Shown: positions 1-11,611 of the stretch, piece after piece | Position numbering within the stretch: the first letter of the stretch is position 1 | How the letters are laid out: the number at the start of each line of letters is the position of its first letter | Source of the DNA: Plasmopara viticola | Taxonomy: Eukaryota > Oomycota > Peronosporomycetes > Peronosporales > Peronosporaceae | Direction of reading: 5' to 3' | Assembly (NCBI GenBank): GCA_001695595.3 | Contig: MBPM02000256.1 | Coordinates: 1-45,948 of the forward strand | Length of the DNA: 45,948 nucleotides | Made by a program: the position numbers and the translations under genes | The notes under the pieces: model-generated | Seen by the model: the letters and a program-made list of their open reading frames with translations, nothing else | Told to the model about the DNA's origin: nothing | Database searches by the model: none

Positions 1-1892
1 GCTGAGACGCTGTACGGCCACGAATTCGTCTTTACTATCGTCTAGACTTGTACAGATGCAATAGAGCCCAACGAAGTGGTAACCATTCGTTTGTAGCGCT
101 GAGACGCTGTACGCCACGGATACGTCATTATGTCGCTCTAGACATGCAAGATGCTATTGACACAACGAATTGCATACTCATTCTGTTGAAGCGCTGAGAC
201 ACTGTACGGCCACAGATACGTCCTTTCGATCGCTCTAGACATGCACAGATGCAATGGAGCCCCAAAGAAGTGTATAATCGTTCTGTTGGAGCCCTGAGAC
301 GTTGTACGGCCAAAGATACGTCCTTTCTATCGCTCTAGACATGCACAGATGCAATAGAGCTCCAACGAAGTGTATGATCATTCTGTGGGAGCCCTGAGAC
401 GCTGTACGGCCAAAGATACGTCCTTTTTATTGCTCTAGACATGCCCAGATGCAATCGAGCCCCAACGAAGTGTATATTCACTTTGTTGGAGCACTGAGGC
501 GTCGTACGGCCTCAGACACGTCCTTTCTATCGCTCTAGACATGCCCAGATGTAATCGAGCCCCAACGAAGTGTATTATCATTCTGTTGAAGCGCTGAGAC
601 GCTGTACGGCCAAAGATATGTCCTTTCTATCGCTCTAGACATGCGTAGATGTAATAGAGCTCCAACGAAGTGTATGATCATTCTGTGGGAGCACTGAGAC
701 TCTGTACGGCCACAAATACGTCATTTCTATCGCTCTGGACATGCACAGATGCAATGGAGGCCCAAAGAAGTGTATAGTTGTTCTGTTGGATCCCTGAGAC
801 GTTGTACGGCCAAAGATACGTTCTTTCTATCGCTCTAGACATGCACAGATGCAATAGAGCTCCAACGAAGTGTATGATCATTCTGTGGGAGCACTGAGAC
901 GTTCTACGGCCACAGATACGTCATTTCTATCGCTCTAGACATGCACAGATGCGATAGAGGCCCAACGAAGTGTATATTCATTCTGTTGGAGCACTGAGCC
1001 GTTGTACGGCCAAAGATACGCCTTTTCTATCGCTCTAGACATGCACAGATGCAATAGAGGCCCAACAAAGTGTATAATCATTTTGTTGAAGCACTGACAC
1101 GTTGTATGGCCACAGATACGCCTTTTCTATCGATCTAGACATGCACAGATGCAAAAGAGCCCCAACGAAGATTATGATCATTCTCTGGGAGCACTGAGTC
1201 GCTGTACGGCCACAGATACGTCCTTTCTATCGCTCTAGACATGCTCAGATGCAATAGAGCCCCAACGAAGTGTATATTCATTTTGTTGGAGCACCGAGGC
1301 GTTGTACGGCCACAAATACGTCATTTCTATCGCTCTGGACATGCACAGATGCAATGGAGCCCCAAAGAAGTGTATAGTCGTTCTGTTGGATCCCTGAGAC
1401 GTTGTATGGCCAAAGATACGTTCTTTCTATCGCTCTAGACATGCACAGATGCAATAGAGCTCCAACGAAGTGTATGATCATTCTGTGGAAGCACTGAGAC
1501 GCTGTACGGCCACAGATACGTGCTTTCTAATGCTCTTGACATGCACAGATGCAATAGAGGCCCAACAAAGTGTATAATCATTTTGTTGAAGCACTGAGAC
1601 GTTGTAAGGCCACAGATACGCCTTTTCTTTCGCTCTAGACATGCACAGATGCAATAGAGCCCCAACGAAGTGTATTATCATTCTGTTGGTGCGCCGAGAC
1701 GCTGTACGGCCAAAGATACGTTCTTTCTATCGCTCTAGACATGCACAGATGCAATAGAGCCCCAACAAAGTGTATAATCAATCTGTTTGAGCGCTGAGAC
1801 GTTCTACTGCCATAGATACGTCCTTTCTATCACTCAAGACATGCACAGATGCAATAGAGCCAAAACGAAGAGTATTATCATTCTGTTGAAGT
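1..1892 (+). repeat. 1.9-kb higher-order repeat, copy 1 (19 monomers)
   Basis: Copy 1 starts at the window edge with the distinctive monomer containing TCGTCTTTACTATCG and GACTTGTACAGATG. The same monomer order then reappears from 1,893 and from 3,807. Private variants shared across copies include CATTCGTTTGTAGCG, GGCGTCGTACGGCCTCAG, GATATGTCC followed by ATGCGTAGATGTAATAG, TTCTCTGGGAGCACTGAG (near 1,173) and ATCAATCTGTTTGAG. Apart from its first 200 bp, most monomers in this copy are exactly 100 bp. Confidence 0.92.
660..1160 (+). repeat. 500-bp block related to the 900-bp repeats
   Basis: The order CACAAATACGTCATTTC / CTCTGGACATG, GGAGGCCCAAAGAAG, TTGGATCCCTGAG, GAGACGTTCTACGG, GCGATAGAGG, then GACACGTTGTATGG and ATCGATCTAGAC is reproduced near 7,561-8,060 and 8,461-8,960. 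The left-edge 19-mer and the 900-bp repeats therefore share an ancestor. Confidence 0.82.
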
Positions 1893-3806
1893 GCTGAGAC
1901 GCTGTACGGCCACGGATTCGTCTTTACTATCGCTCTAGACTTGTACAGATGCAATAGAGCCCCAACGAAGTGGATAACCATTCGTTTGTAGCGCGAGACG
2001 CTGTACGCCCACGGATACGTCCATTCTGTCGCTCTAGACATGCAGAGATGCTATTGACCCACAACGAATTGCATACTCATTCTGTTGAAGCGCTGAGACA
2101 CTGTACGGCCACAGATACGTCCTTTCGATCGCTCTGAACTGTACGGCCACAGATACGTCCTTTCGATCGCTCTGAACATGCACAGATGCAATGGAGCCCC
2201 AACGAAGTGTATAATCGTTCTGTTGGAGCCCTGAGACGTTGTACGGCCAAAGATACGTCCTTTCTATCGCTCTAGACATGCACAGATGCAATAGAGCCCC
2301 AACGAAGTGTATGATCATTCTGTGGGAGCCCTGAGACGCTGTACGGCCAAAGATACGTCCTTTTTATTGCTCTAGACATGCCAGATGCAATCGGCCCCAA
2401 CGAAGTGTATATCACTTTGTTGGAGCACTGAGGCGTCGTACGGCCTCAAGACACGTCCTTTCTATCGCTCTAGACAAGCCAGATGTAATGAGCCCCAACG
2501 ATTGTATTATCCTTCTGTGAGCGCTGAGACGCTGTAACGGCCAAAGATATGTCCTTTCTATCGCTCTAGACATGCGTAGATGTAATAGAGCTCCAACGAA
2601 GTGTATGATCATTCTGTGGGAGCACTGAGACTCTGTACGGCCACAAATACGTCATTTCTATCGCTCTGGACATGCCAGATGCAATGGAGGCCCAAAGAAG
2701 TGTATATGTTGTTCTGTTGGGCCCTGAGACGTTGTACGGCCAAAGATACGTTCTTTCTATCGCTCTAGACATGCACAGATGCAATAGAGCTCCAACGAAG
2801 TGTATGATCATTCTGTGGGAGCACTGAGACGTTCTACGGCCACAGATACGTCATTTCTATCGCTCTAGACATGCACAGATGCAATAGAGGCCCGAGAAGT
2901 GTATATTCATTCTGTTGGAGCCTGAGCCGTTGTCGGAGCCAAAGATACGCCTTTTATCGCTCTAGACATGCACAGATGCAATAGAGCCCAACAAGTGTAT
3001 ATCATTTTGTTGAAGCACTGACACGTTGTATGGCCACAGATACGCCTTTCTATCGATCTAGACATGCACAGATGCAAAGAGAGCCCAACGAAGATTATGA
3101 TCATTCTCTGGAGCACTGAGTGCTGAACGGGCCACAGATACGTCCTTTCTATCGCTCTAGACATGCTCAGATGCAATAGAGCCCAACGAATGTATATTCA
3201 TTTTGTTGGAGCACCGAGGCGTTGTACGGCCACAAATACGTCATTTCTATCGCTCTGGACATGCACAGATGCAATGGAGCCCCAAAGAAGTGTATAGTCG
3301 TTCTGTTGGATCCTGAGACGTGTATGGCCAAAGATACGTTCTTTCTATCGCTCTAGACATGCACAGATGCAATAGAGCCAACGAAGTGTATGATTCATTC
3401 TGTGGAAGCACTGAGACGCTTGTACGGCCACAGATACGTGCTTTCTAATGCTCTGACATGCACAGATGCAATAGAGGCCCACAAAGTGTATAATCATTTT
3501 GTTGGAAGCACTGAGACGTTGTAAGGCACAGATACGCCTTTTCTTCGCTTCTAGACATGCACAGATGCAATAGAGCCCACGAAGTGTAATTATCATTCTG
3601 TTGGTGCGCCGAGACGCTGTACGGCCAAAGATACGTTCTTTTTATCGCTCTAGACATGCACAGATGCAATAGAACCCCAACAAAGTGTATAATCAATCTG
3701 TTTGAGCGCTGAGACGTTCTACTGCCATAGATACGTCCTTTCTATCACTCAGACATGCACAGATGCAATAGAGCCAAAACGAAGAGTATTATCATTCTGT
3801 TGAAGT
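1893..3806 (+). repeat. 1.9-kb higher-order repeat, copy 2 (indel-rich)
   Basis: This copy is colinear with copy 1 over its whole length, but between about 1,990 and 3,790 it carries dozens of single-base or few-base indels, such as GCCAGATG for GCCCAGATG, GTATATCACT for GTATATTCACT, CTGTAACGG for CTGTACGG and CTCAAGACAC for CTCAGACAC. Substitutions against copy 1 are comparatively few. The neighbouring arrays do not show this pattern. The copy also contains a private 38-bp tandem duplication. Confidence 0.92.
2103..2178 (+). repeat. 38-bp sub-monomer tandem duplication
   Basis: Two adjacent 38-bp units, starting at 2,103 and 2,141, both run from GTACGGCCACAG to TTTCGATCGCTCTGAAC. They differ only at the last base. 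This is the only clear sub-monomer duplication of this size in the window. It partly explains why copy 2 of the 1.9-kb repeat is longer than copy 1 despite many deletions. Confidence 0.9.
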
Positions 3807-4511
3807 GCTGAGACGCTGTACGGCCACGGATTCGTTCTTTACTATCGCTCTAGACTTGTACAGATGCAATAGAGCCCAACGAAGTGGATAACCATTCGTT
3901 TGTAGCGCTGAGACGCTGTACGCCCACGGATACGTCCATTCTTGTCACTCTAGACATGCACAGATGCTAATGCACCACAAACGAATGCATACTCATTCTG
4001 TTGAAGCGCTGAGACACGTACGGCCACAGATACGTCCTTTCGATCGCTCTGAACTGCACAGATGCAATGAGCCCCAACGAAGTGGTATAATCGTTCTGTT
4101 GGAGCCTGAGGCGTTGTACGGCAAAGATACGTCCTTTCTATCGCTCTAGACATGCACAGATGCAATAGAGCTCCAACGAAGTCTATGATCATTCTGTGGG
4201 AGCCCTGAGACGCTGTACGGCCAAAGATACGTCCTTTTTATTGCTCTAGACATGCCCAGATGCAATCGAGCCCCAACGAAGTGTATATTCACTTTGTTGG
4301 AGCACTGAGGCGTCGTACGGCCTCAGACACGTCCTTTCTATCGCTCTAGACATGCCCAGATGTAATCGAGCCCCAACGAAGTGTATTATCATTCTGTTGA
4401 AGCGCTGAGACGCTGTACGGCAAAGATATGTCCTTTCTATCGCTCTAGACATGCGTAGATGTAATAGAGCTCCAACGAAGTGTATGATCATTCTGTGGGA
4501 GCACTGAGACG
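3807..4511 (+). repeat. 1.9-kb higher-order repeat, partial copy 3
   Basis: Copy 3 restarts with the GACTTGTACAG monomer (3,854) and follows copies 1 and 2 for seven monomers. It leaves them near 4,512, where the array moves into an ACGTCGTACGGCCTCAG monomer. Its first 300 bp are indel-rich like copy 2. From about 4,150 it returns almost entirely to clean 100-bp periodicity and is nearly identical to copy 1. Confidence 0.85.
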
Positions 4512-5100
4512 TCGTACGGCCTCAGACACGTCCTTTCTATCGGTCTAGACATGCACAGATTGCAATAGAGCCCAACGAAGTGTAATATCATTCTGCTGGA
4601 GCGCTGAGACGCTGTACGGCCACAAGTACGTTCTTTCTATCGCTCTAGACATGCACAGATTCAATAGAGCTCCAACGAAGTGTATGATCATTCTGTGGTA
4701 GCACTGAGACGCTGTATGGCCACAGATACGTCCTTTCTTTCGCTCTAGACATGCACAGATGCAATAGAGCTCCAACGAAGTGTATGATCATTCTGTGGGA
4801 GCACTGAGACTCTGTACGGCCACAGATACGTCATTTCTATCGCTCTAGACATGCACAGATGAAATAGAGCCCCAACGAAGTGTATTATCATTCTATTGGA
4901 GCGCTGAGACGCTGTACGGCCACAGATACGTCATTTCTATCGCTCTGGACATGCACAGATGCAATAGAGCTCCAACGAAGTGTAATACTTCTGTGGGAGC
5001 ACTGAGCCGTCGTACGGCCTCAGACACGTCCTTTCTATCGGTCTAGACATGCACAGATGCAATAGAGCCCCAACGAAGTGTAATATCATTCTGTTGGAGC
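4501..5100 (+). repeat. 600-bp block duplicated at 9,945-10,545
   Basis: The monomer order ACGTCGTACGGCCTCAG, then CTGCTGGAGCG, then a TTTCTTTCGCTC monomer, then GAGACTCTGTACGG, then CAGATGAAATAGAG followed by TTCTATTGGAG, matches 9,945-10,545 at a constant offset of 5,444 bp over at least the first 300 bp. The left copy has a short deletion near 4,985 (TGTAATACTTCTG). Confidence 0.85.
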
Positions 5101-5168
5101 GCTGAGACGATGAACGGCCACAAATACGTCATTTCTATCGCTCTAGACATGCACAGATGCAATAGAGC

Positions 5169-5668
5169 TCCAACGAAGTTGTATGATCATTCTGCGGTAG
5201 CACTGAGACGCTGTACGGCCACAGATACGTCGTTTCTATCGCTCTAGACATGCACAGATGCAATAGAGCCCCAACGAAGTGTATATTCATTTTGTTGGAG
5301 CCCTGAGACGTTGTACGGCCACAGATACGTCCTTTCTATCGCTCTGGACATGCACAGATGCAATGGAGCCCCGAAGAAGTGTATAATCGTTCTGTTGGAG
5401 CGCTGAGACGATGAACGGCCATAGATACGTTCTTTCTATCGCTCTAGACATGCACAGATGCAATAGAGCTCCAACGAAGTGTATGATCATTCTGTGGTAG
5501 CACTGAGACGCTGTACGGCCACAGATACGTCGTTTCTATCGCTCTAGACATGCACAGATGCAATAGAGCCCCAACGAAGTGTAATATCATTCTGTTGGAG
5601 CGCTGAGACGATGAACGGCCATAGATACGTTCTTTCTATCGCTCTAGACATGCACAGATGCAATAGAG
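5169..5668 (+). repeat. 500-bp higher-order repeat, copy 1
   Basis: A five-monomer unit whose diagnostic monomer has GAGACGATGAACGGCC in place of GAGACGCTGTACGGCC. The marker pattern CTGCGGTAG (5,193) and ACGTCGTTTCTATC (5,228 and 5,528) repeats exactly 500 bp later. Confidence 0.93.
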
Positions 5669-6168
5669 CTCCAACGAAGTGTATGATCATTCTGCGGTAG
5701 CACTGAGACGCTGTACGGCCACAGATACGTCGTTTCTATCGCTCTAGACATGCACAGATGCAATAGAGCCCCAACGAAGTGTATATTCATTTTGTTGGAG
5801 CCCTGAGACGTTGTACGGCCACAGATACGTCCTTTCTATCGCTCTGGACATGCACAGATGCAATGGAGCCCCGAAGAAGTGTATAATCGTTCTGTTGGAG
5901 CGCTGAGACGATGAACGGCCATAGATACGTTCTTTCTATCGCTCTAGACATGCACAGATGCAATAGAGCTCCAACAAAGTGTATGATCATTCTGTGGTAG
6001 CACTGAGACGCTGTACGGCCACAGATACGTCGTTTCTATCGCTCTAGACATGCACAGATGCAATAGAGCCCCAACGAAGTGTAATATCATTCTGTTGGAG
6101 CGCTGAGACGATGAACGGCCATAGATACGTTCTTTCTATCGCTCCAGACATGCACAGATGCAATAGAG
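5669..6168 (+). repeat. 500-bp higher-order repeat, copy 2
   Basis: Nearly identical to the preceding 500 bp. Among the differences I checked is G at 5,476 against A at 5,976. The copy ends near 6,168, where GAGCCCC replaces GAGCTCC in the corresponding monomer. The high identity indicates a recent unequal exchange. Confidence 0.93.
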
Positions 6169-6480
6169 CCCCAACGAAGTGTATATTTATTTTGTTGGAG
6201 CACTGAGACGTTGTTCGGCCACAGATACGTCCTTTCTATCGCTCTAGACATCCACAGATGCAATGGAGCCCAAAGAAGTGGATAATCGTTCTGTTGGAGC
6301 CCTGAGACGTTGTACGGCCACCGATACGTCCTTTCTATCGGTCTAGACATGCACAGATGCAATAGAGCCCCATCGAAGTGTATATTGATTTGTTGGAGCA
6401 CTGAGACGTTGTACGGCCAAAGATACGTCCTTTCTATCGCTCTAGACATGCACAGATGCAATAGAGCTCCAACGAAGTGT

Positions 6481-7080
6481 ATGATCATTCTGTGGGAGCA
6501 CTGAGACGTTGTACGGCCTCTGATACGTCCTTTCTATCGCTCTAGACATGCACAGATGTAACAGAGCCCCAACGAAGCGTATTATCATTTTGTTGGAGCA
6601 CTGAGACGCTGTACGGCCACAGATACGTTCTTTCTATCGCTCTGGACATGCACAGATGCAATAGAGGCCCAACGAAGTGTATCTCCATTCTGTTGGAGCC
6701 CTGAGACGTTGTACGGCCAAAGATACGCCTTTTATATCGCTCTAGACATGCACAGATGCAATCGAGCCCCAACGAAGTGTATATTCATTTTGTTGGAGCG
6801 CTGAGACGCTGTACAGCCACAGATACGTCCTTTCTATCGCTCTAGACATGCAAAGATGTAATAGATCCCCAACGAAGTAAATAATTATTCTGAGGAAGCA
6901 CGAGACGTTGTACGGCCACAGATACGCCTTTCTATCGCTCTAGACATGCCCAGATGCAATCGAGCCCCAACGAAGTGTATAATCATTCTGTGGGAGCACT
7001 GAGACGTTGTACGGCCTCTGATACGTCCTTTCTATCGCTCTAGACATGCACAGATGTAACAGAGCCCCAACGAAGCGTAT
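6481..7080 (+). repeat. Paired GGCCTCTGATACG monomers about 500 bp apart
   Basis: Monomers with GTACGGCCTCTGATACG followed by GATGTAACAGAGCCCC and GAAGCGTATTATC occur near 6,510 and near 7,010. Monomers with GCAAAGATGTAATAGATCC follow both. This suggests a degraded higher-order unit of about 500 bp. Confidence 0.65.
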
Positions 7081-7560
7081 TATCATTCTGTTGGAGCGCT
7101 GAGACGCTGTACGGCCACAGATACGTCCTTTCTATTGCTCTAGACATGCAAAGATGTAATAGATCCCCAACGATATGGATAATCATTCTGTGGAAGCACT
7201 GACACGTTGTATGGCCACAGATACGCCTTTTCTATCGATCTAGACATGCACAGATGCAATAGAGCCCCAAAGAAGTGTATAGTCGTTCTGTTGGATCCCT
7301 GAGACGTTGTACGGCCAAAGATACGTTCTTTCTATCGCTCTAGACATGCACAGATGCAATAGAGCTCCAACGAAGTGTATGATCATTCTGTGGGAGCACT
7401 GAGACGCTGTACGGCCACAGATACGTCCTTTTTATTGCTCTAGACATGCACAAATGCAATTGAGGCCCAAAAAAGTGTATAATCATTTTGTTGAAGCACT
7501 GAGACGTTGTATGGCCATAGATACGCCTTTTCTATCGCTCTAGACATGCACAGATGCAAT

Positions 7561-8460
7561 AGAGCTCCAACGAAGTGTATGATCATTCTGTGGGAGCACT
7601 GAGTCGCTGTACGGCCACAAATACGTCATTTCTATCGCTCTGGACATGCACAGATGCAATGGAGCCCAAAAGAAGTGTATAGTTGTTCTGTTGGATCCCT
7701 GAGACGTTGTACGGCCAAAGATACGGTCTTTCTATCGCTCTAGTCATGCACAGATGCAATAGAGCTCCAACGAAGTGTATGATCATTCTGTGGGAGCACT
7801 GAGACGTTCTACGGCCACAGATACGTCATTTCTATCGCTCTGGACATGCACAGATGCGATAGAGGCCCAACGAAGTGTATATTCATTCTGTTGGAGCACT
7901 GAGCCATTGTACGGCCAAAGATACGCCTTTTCTATCGCTCTAGACATGCACAGATGCAATAGAGGCCCAACAAAGTGTATAATCATTTTGTTGAAGCACT
8001 GACACGTTGTATGGCCACAGATACGCCTTTTCTATCGATCTAGACATGCACAAATGCAATAGAGCCCCAACGAAGTGTATTATCATTTTGTTGGAGCACA
8101 GAGACGTTGTATGGCCACCGATACGCCTTTTCTATCGCTCTAGACATGCACAGATGCAACAGAGCCCCAACGAAGTGTATTATCATTCTGTTGAAGCGCT
8201 GAGACGCTGTACGGCCAAAGATATGTCCTTTCTATCGCTCTAGACATGCGTAGATGTAATAGAGCTCCAACGAAGTGTATGATCATTCTGTTGGAGCACT
8301 GAGACGTCGTACGGCCTCAGACACGTCCTTTCTATCGGTCTAGACATGCACAGATGCAATAGAGCCCCAACGAAGTGTAATATCATTCTGTTGGAGCGCT
8401 GAGACGCTGTACGGCCACCGATACGTCCTTTCTATCGCTCTAGACATGCACAGATGCAAT
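7561..8460 (+). repeat. 900-bp higher-order repeat, copy 1
   Basis: A nine-monomer unit with the markers GAGTCGCTGTACGG, GGAGCCCAAAAGAAG, TACGGTCTTTC, GCGATAGAGGCCC, GAGCCATTGTACGG and GCACAGAGACG. All recur at an offset of 900 bp until a deletion in copy 2 near 9,060. The first five monomers also resemble 660-1,160 (offset about 6.9 kb). Confidence 0.93.
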
Positions 8461-9309
8461 AGAGCTCCAACGAAGTGTATGATCATTCTGTGGGAGCACT
8501 GAGTCGCTGTACGGCCACAAATACGTCATTTCTATCGCTCTGGACATGCACAGATGCAATGGAGCCCAAAAGAAGTGTATAGTTGTTCTGTTGGATCCCT
8601 GAGACGTTGTACGGCCAAAGATACGGTCTTTCTATCGCTCTAGACATGCACAGATGCGATAGAGCTCCAACGAAGTGTAATATCATTCTGTGGGAGCACT
8701 GAGACCGTTTACGGCCACAGATACGTCCTTTCTATCGCTCTGGACATGCACAGATGCGATAGAGGCCCAACGAAGTGTATATTCATTCTGTTGGAGCACT
8801 GAGCCATTGTACGGCCAAAGATACGTCCTTTCTATCGCTCTAGATATGCACAGATGCAATAGAGCCCCAACAAAGTGTATAATCATTTTGTTGACGCACT
8901 GAGACGTTGTATGGCCACAGATACGCCTTTTCTATCGCTCTAGACATGCACAGATGCAATAGAGCCCAACGAAGTGTATTATCATTTTGTTGGAGCACAG
9001 AGACGTTGTATGGCCACCGATACGCCTTTCTATCGCTCTAGACATGCACAGATGCATGTCATTCTGTTGAAGCGCTATGTACGCTCCTATCGACATGCGT
9101 AGATGTAATAGAGCTCCAACGAAGTGTATGATCATTCTGTTGGAGCACTGAGACGTCGTACGGCCTCAGACACGTCCTTTCTATCGGTCTAGACATGCAC
9201 AGATGCAATAGAGCCCCAACGAAGTGTAATATCATTCTGTTGGAGCGCTGAGACGCTGTACGGCCACCGATACGTCCTTTCTATCGCTCTAGACATGCAC
9301 AGATGCAAT
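8461..9309 (+). repeat. 900-bp higher-order repeat, copy 2 (shortened by about 50 bp)
   Basis: Colinear with 7,561-8,460, but the stretch 9,041-9,095 has lost about 49 bp in several pieces. The offset is 900 bp before it and about 849 bp after it. The first 500 bp differ from copy 1 by only a handful of substitutions, for example CGTAATATC against CGTATGATC at the end of one monomer. Confidence 0.92.
9041..9095 (+). other. Degenerate half-length monomer
   Basis: The distance between consecutive GACATGC landmarks (9,041 and 9,092) is 51 bp rather than 100. Against the copy 900 bp upstream, about 49 bp are missing in several separate pieces, leaving fragments such as GCGCTATGTACGCTCC. Either a local multi-step deletion or poor consensus sequence would explain it. 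Confidence 0.8.
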
Positions 9310-9944
9310 AGAGCTCCAACGAAGTGTATGATCATTCTGTGGTAGCACTGAGACGCTGTACGGCCACAGATACATCCTTTCTTTCGCTCTAGACATGCAC
9401 AGATGCAATAGAGCCACAACGAAGTGTATATTCATTTTGTTGGAGCACTGAGACCTTGTACGGCCACAGATACGTCCTTTCTATCGCTCTAGACATGCTC
9501 AGATGCAATAGAGCCCCAACGAAGTGTATATTCATTTTGTTGGAGCCCTGAGACGTTGTACGGCCACAGATACGTCCTTTCTATCGCACTAGACATGCAC
9601 AGATGCAATGGTGCCCCGAAGAAGTGTATAATCGTTCTGTTGGAGCCCTGAGACGTTGTACGACCACAGATACGTCCTTTCTATCGCTCTAGACATGCAC
9701 AGATGCAATAGAGCTCCAACGAAGTGTATGATCATTCTGTGGGAGCACTGAGACGTTCTACGGCCTCAGATACGTCCTTTCTATCGCTCTAGACATGCAC
9801 AGATGTAATAGAGCACCAACGAAGTGTGTTATCATTCTATTGGAGCACTGAGACGCTGTACGGCCACAGATACGTCCTTTCTATCGCTCTGGACATGCAC
9901 AGATGCAATAGAGCTCCAACGAAGTGTATGATCATTCTGTGGGA

Positions 9945-10545
9945 GCACTGAGACGTCGTACGGCCTCAGACACGTCCTTTCTATCGGTCTAGACATGCAC
10001 AGATGCAATAGAGCCCCAACGAAGTGTAATATCATTCTGCTGGAGCGCTGAGACGCTGTACGGCCACAAATACGTTCTTTCTATCGCTCTAGACATGCAC
10101 AGATGCAATAGAGCTCCAACGAAGTGTATGATCATTCTGTGGTAGCACTGAGACGCTGTACGGCCACAGATACGTCCTTTCTTTCGCTCTAGACATGCAC
10201 AGATGCAATAGAGCTCCAACGAAGTGTATGATCATTCTGTGGGAGCACTGAGACTCTCTACGGCCACTGATACGTCATTTCTATCGCTCTAGACATGCAC
10301 AGATGAAATAGAGCCCCAACGAAGTGTATTATCATTCTATTGGAGCGCTGAGACGCTGTACGGCCACAGATACGTCATTTCTATCGCTCTGGACATGCAC
10401 AGATGCAATAGAGCTCCAACGAAGTGTATGATCATTCTGTGGGAGCACTGAGCCGTCGTACGGCCTCAGACACGTCCTTTCTATCGGTCTAGACATGCAC
10501 AGATGCAATAGAGCCCCAACGAAGTGTAATATCATTCTGTTGGAG
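9945..10545 (+). repeat. 600-bp block, partner of 4,501-5,100
   Basis: Right partner of the block above. Its second half also forms the first part of the 700-bp higher-order repeat that is then tandemly duplicated. The block was therefore moved or copied first, or the intermediate array is a later insertion. Confidence 0.83.
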
Positions 10546-10943
10546 CGCTGAGACGCTGTACGGCCACAGATACGTCCTTTCTATCGCTCTAGACATGCAC
10601 AGATGCATTAGAGCCCCAACGAAGTGTATATTAATTTTTTCGAGCCCTGAGACGTTGTACGGCCACAGATACGTCCTTTCTATCGCTCAGGACATGCACA
10701 GATGCAATGGAGCACCGAAGAAGTGTATAATCGTTCTGTTGGGGCCCTGAGACGTTGTACGACCAAAGATACGTTCTTTTTATCGCTTTAGACATGCACA
10801 GATGTAATAGAGCTCCAATGAAGTGTATGATCATTCTGAGGTAGCACTGAGACGCTGTACGGCCACAGATACGTCCATTCTATCGCTCTAGACATGCACA
10901 GATGCAATAGAGGCCCAGCAAAGTGTATAATCATTTTGTTGGA
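10245..10943 (+). repeat. 700-bp higher-order repeat, copy 1
   Basis: A seven-monomer unit with the markers GAGACTCTCTACGGCCACTG, CAGATGAAATAGAG, GAGCCGTCGTACGG, GATGCATTAGAG, TATTAATTTTTTCGAG and CGCTCAGGACATG. The same order restarts 699 bp later. Confidence 0.94.
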
Positions 10944-11611
10944 GCACTGAGACTCTGTACGGCCACTGATACGTCATTTCTATCGCTCTAGACATGCACA
11001 GATGAAATAGAGCCCCAACGAAGTGTATTATCATTCTATTGGAGCGCTGAGACGCTGTACGGCCACAGATACGTCATTTCTATCGCTCTGGACATGCACA
11101 GATGCAATAGAGCTCCAACGAAGTGTATGATCATTCTGTGGGAGCACTGAGCCGTCGTACGGCCTCAGACACGTCCTTTCTATCGGTCTAGACATGCACA
11201 GATGCAATAGAGCCCCAACGAAGTGTAATATCATTCTGTTGGAGCGCTGAGACGCTGTACGGCCACAGATACGTCCTTTCTATCGCTCTAGACATGCACA
11301 GATGCATTAGAGCCCCAACCAAGTGTATATTAATTTTTTCGAGCCCTGAGACGTTGTACGGCCACAGATACGTCCTTTCTATCGCTCAGGACATGCACAG
11401 ATGCAATGGAGCACCGAAGAAGTGTATAATCGTTCTGTTGGAGCCCTGAGACGTTGTACGACCAAAGATACGTTCTTTTTATCGCTTTAGACATGCACAG
11501 ATGTAATAGAGCTCCAATGAAGTGTATGATCATTCTGAGGTAGCACTGAGACGCTGTACGGCCACAGATACGTCCTTTCTATCGCTCTAGACATGCACAG
11601 ATGCAATAGAG
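10944..11611 (+). repeat. 700-bp higher-order repeat, copy 2
   Basis: Follows copy 1 at an offset of 699-700 bp, with a handful of differences (for example CTCTGTACGG for CTCTCTACGG, AACCAAGTG for AACGAAGTG and GTTGGAGCC for GTTGGGGCC). The copies part near 11,611. Reading frames in the two copies predict identical peptides, but this reflects recent copying and is not evidence of coding. Confidence 0.93.

Noticed and set aside
79..92. TATAAT or TATA-box-like element in each monomer (GTGTATAATCATTC)
   Set aside because: It recurs hundreds of times as part of the satellite, with no accompanying upstream element or gene. A promoter role cannot be supported.
6087..6488. Longest minus-strand open frame (133 codons) and the many similar frames starting MIIHFVGALLHLCMSRAIERTY
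   Set aside because: The predicted peptides are translations of the 100-bp repeat in rotating phase (100 = 3 x 33 + 1). They start at the ATG in the AATGATTATAC segment and usually end at the TAG in TCTAGA. Length follows chance loss of that TAG, indels are not multiples of three, and the same pattern appears on the plus strand after the array inverts. There is no sign of selection for coding.
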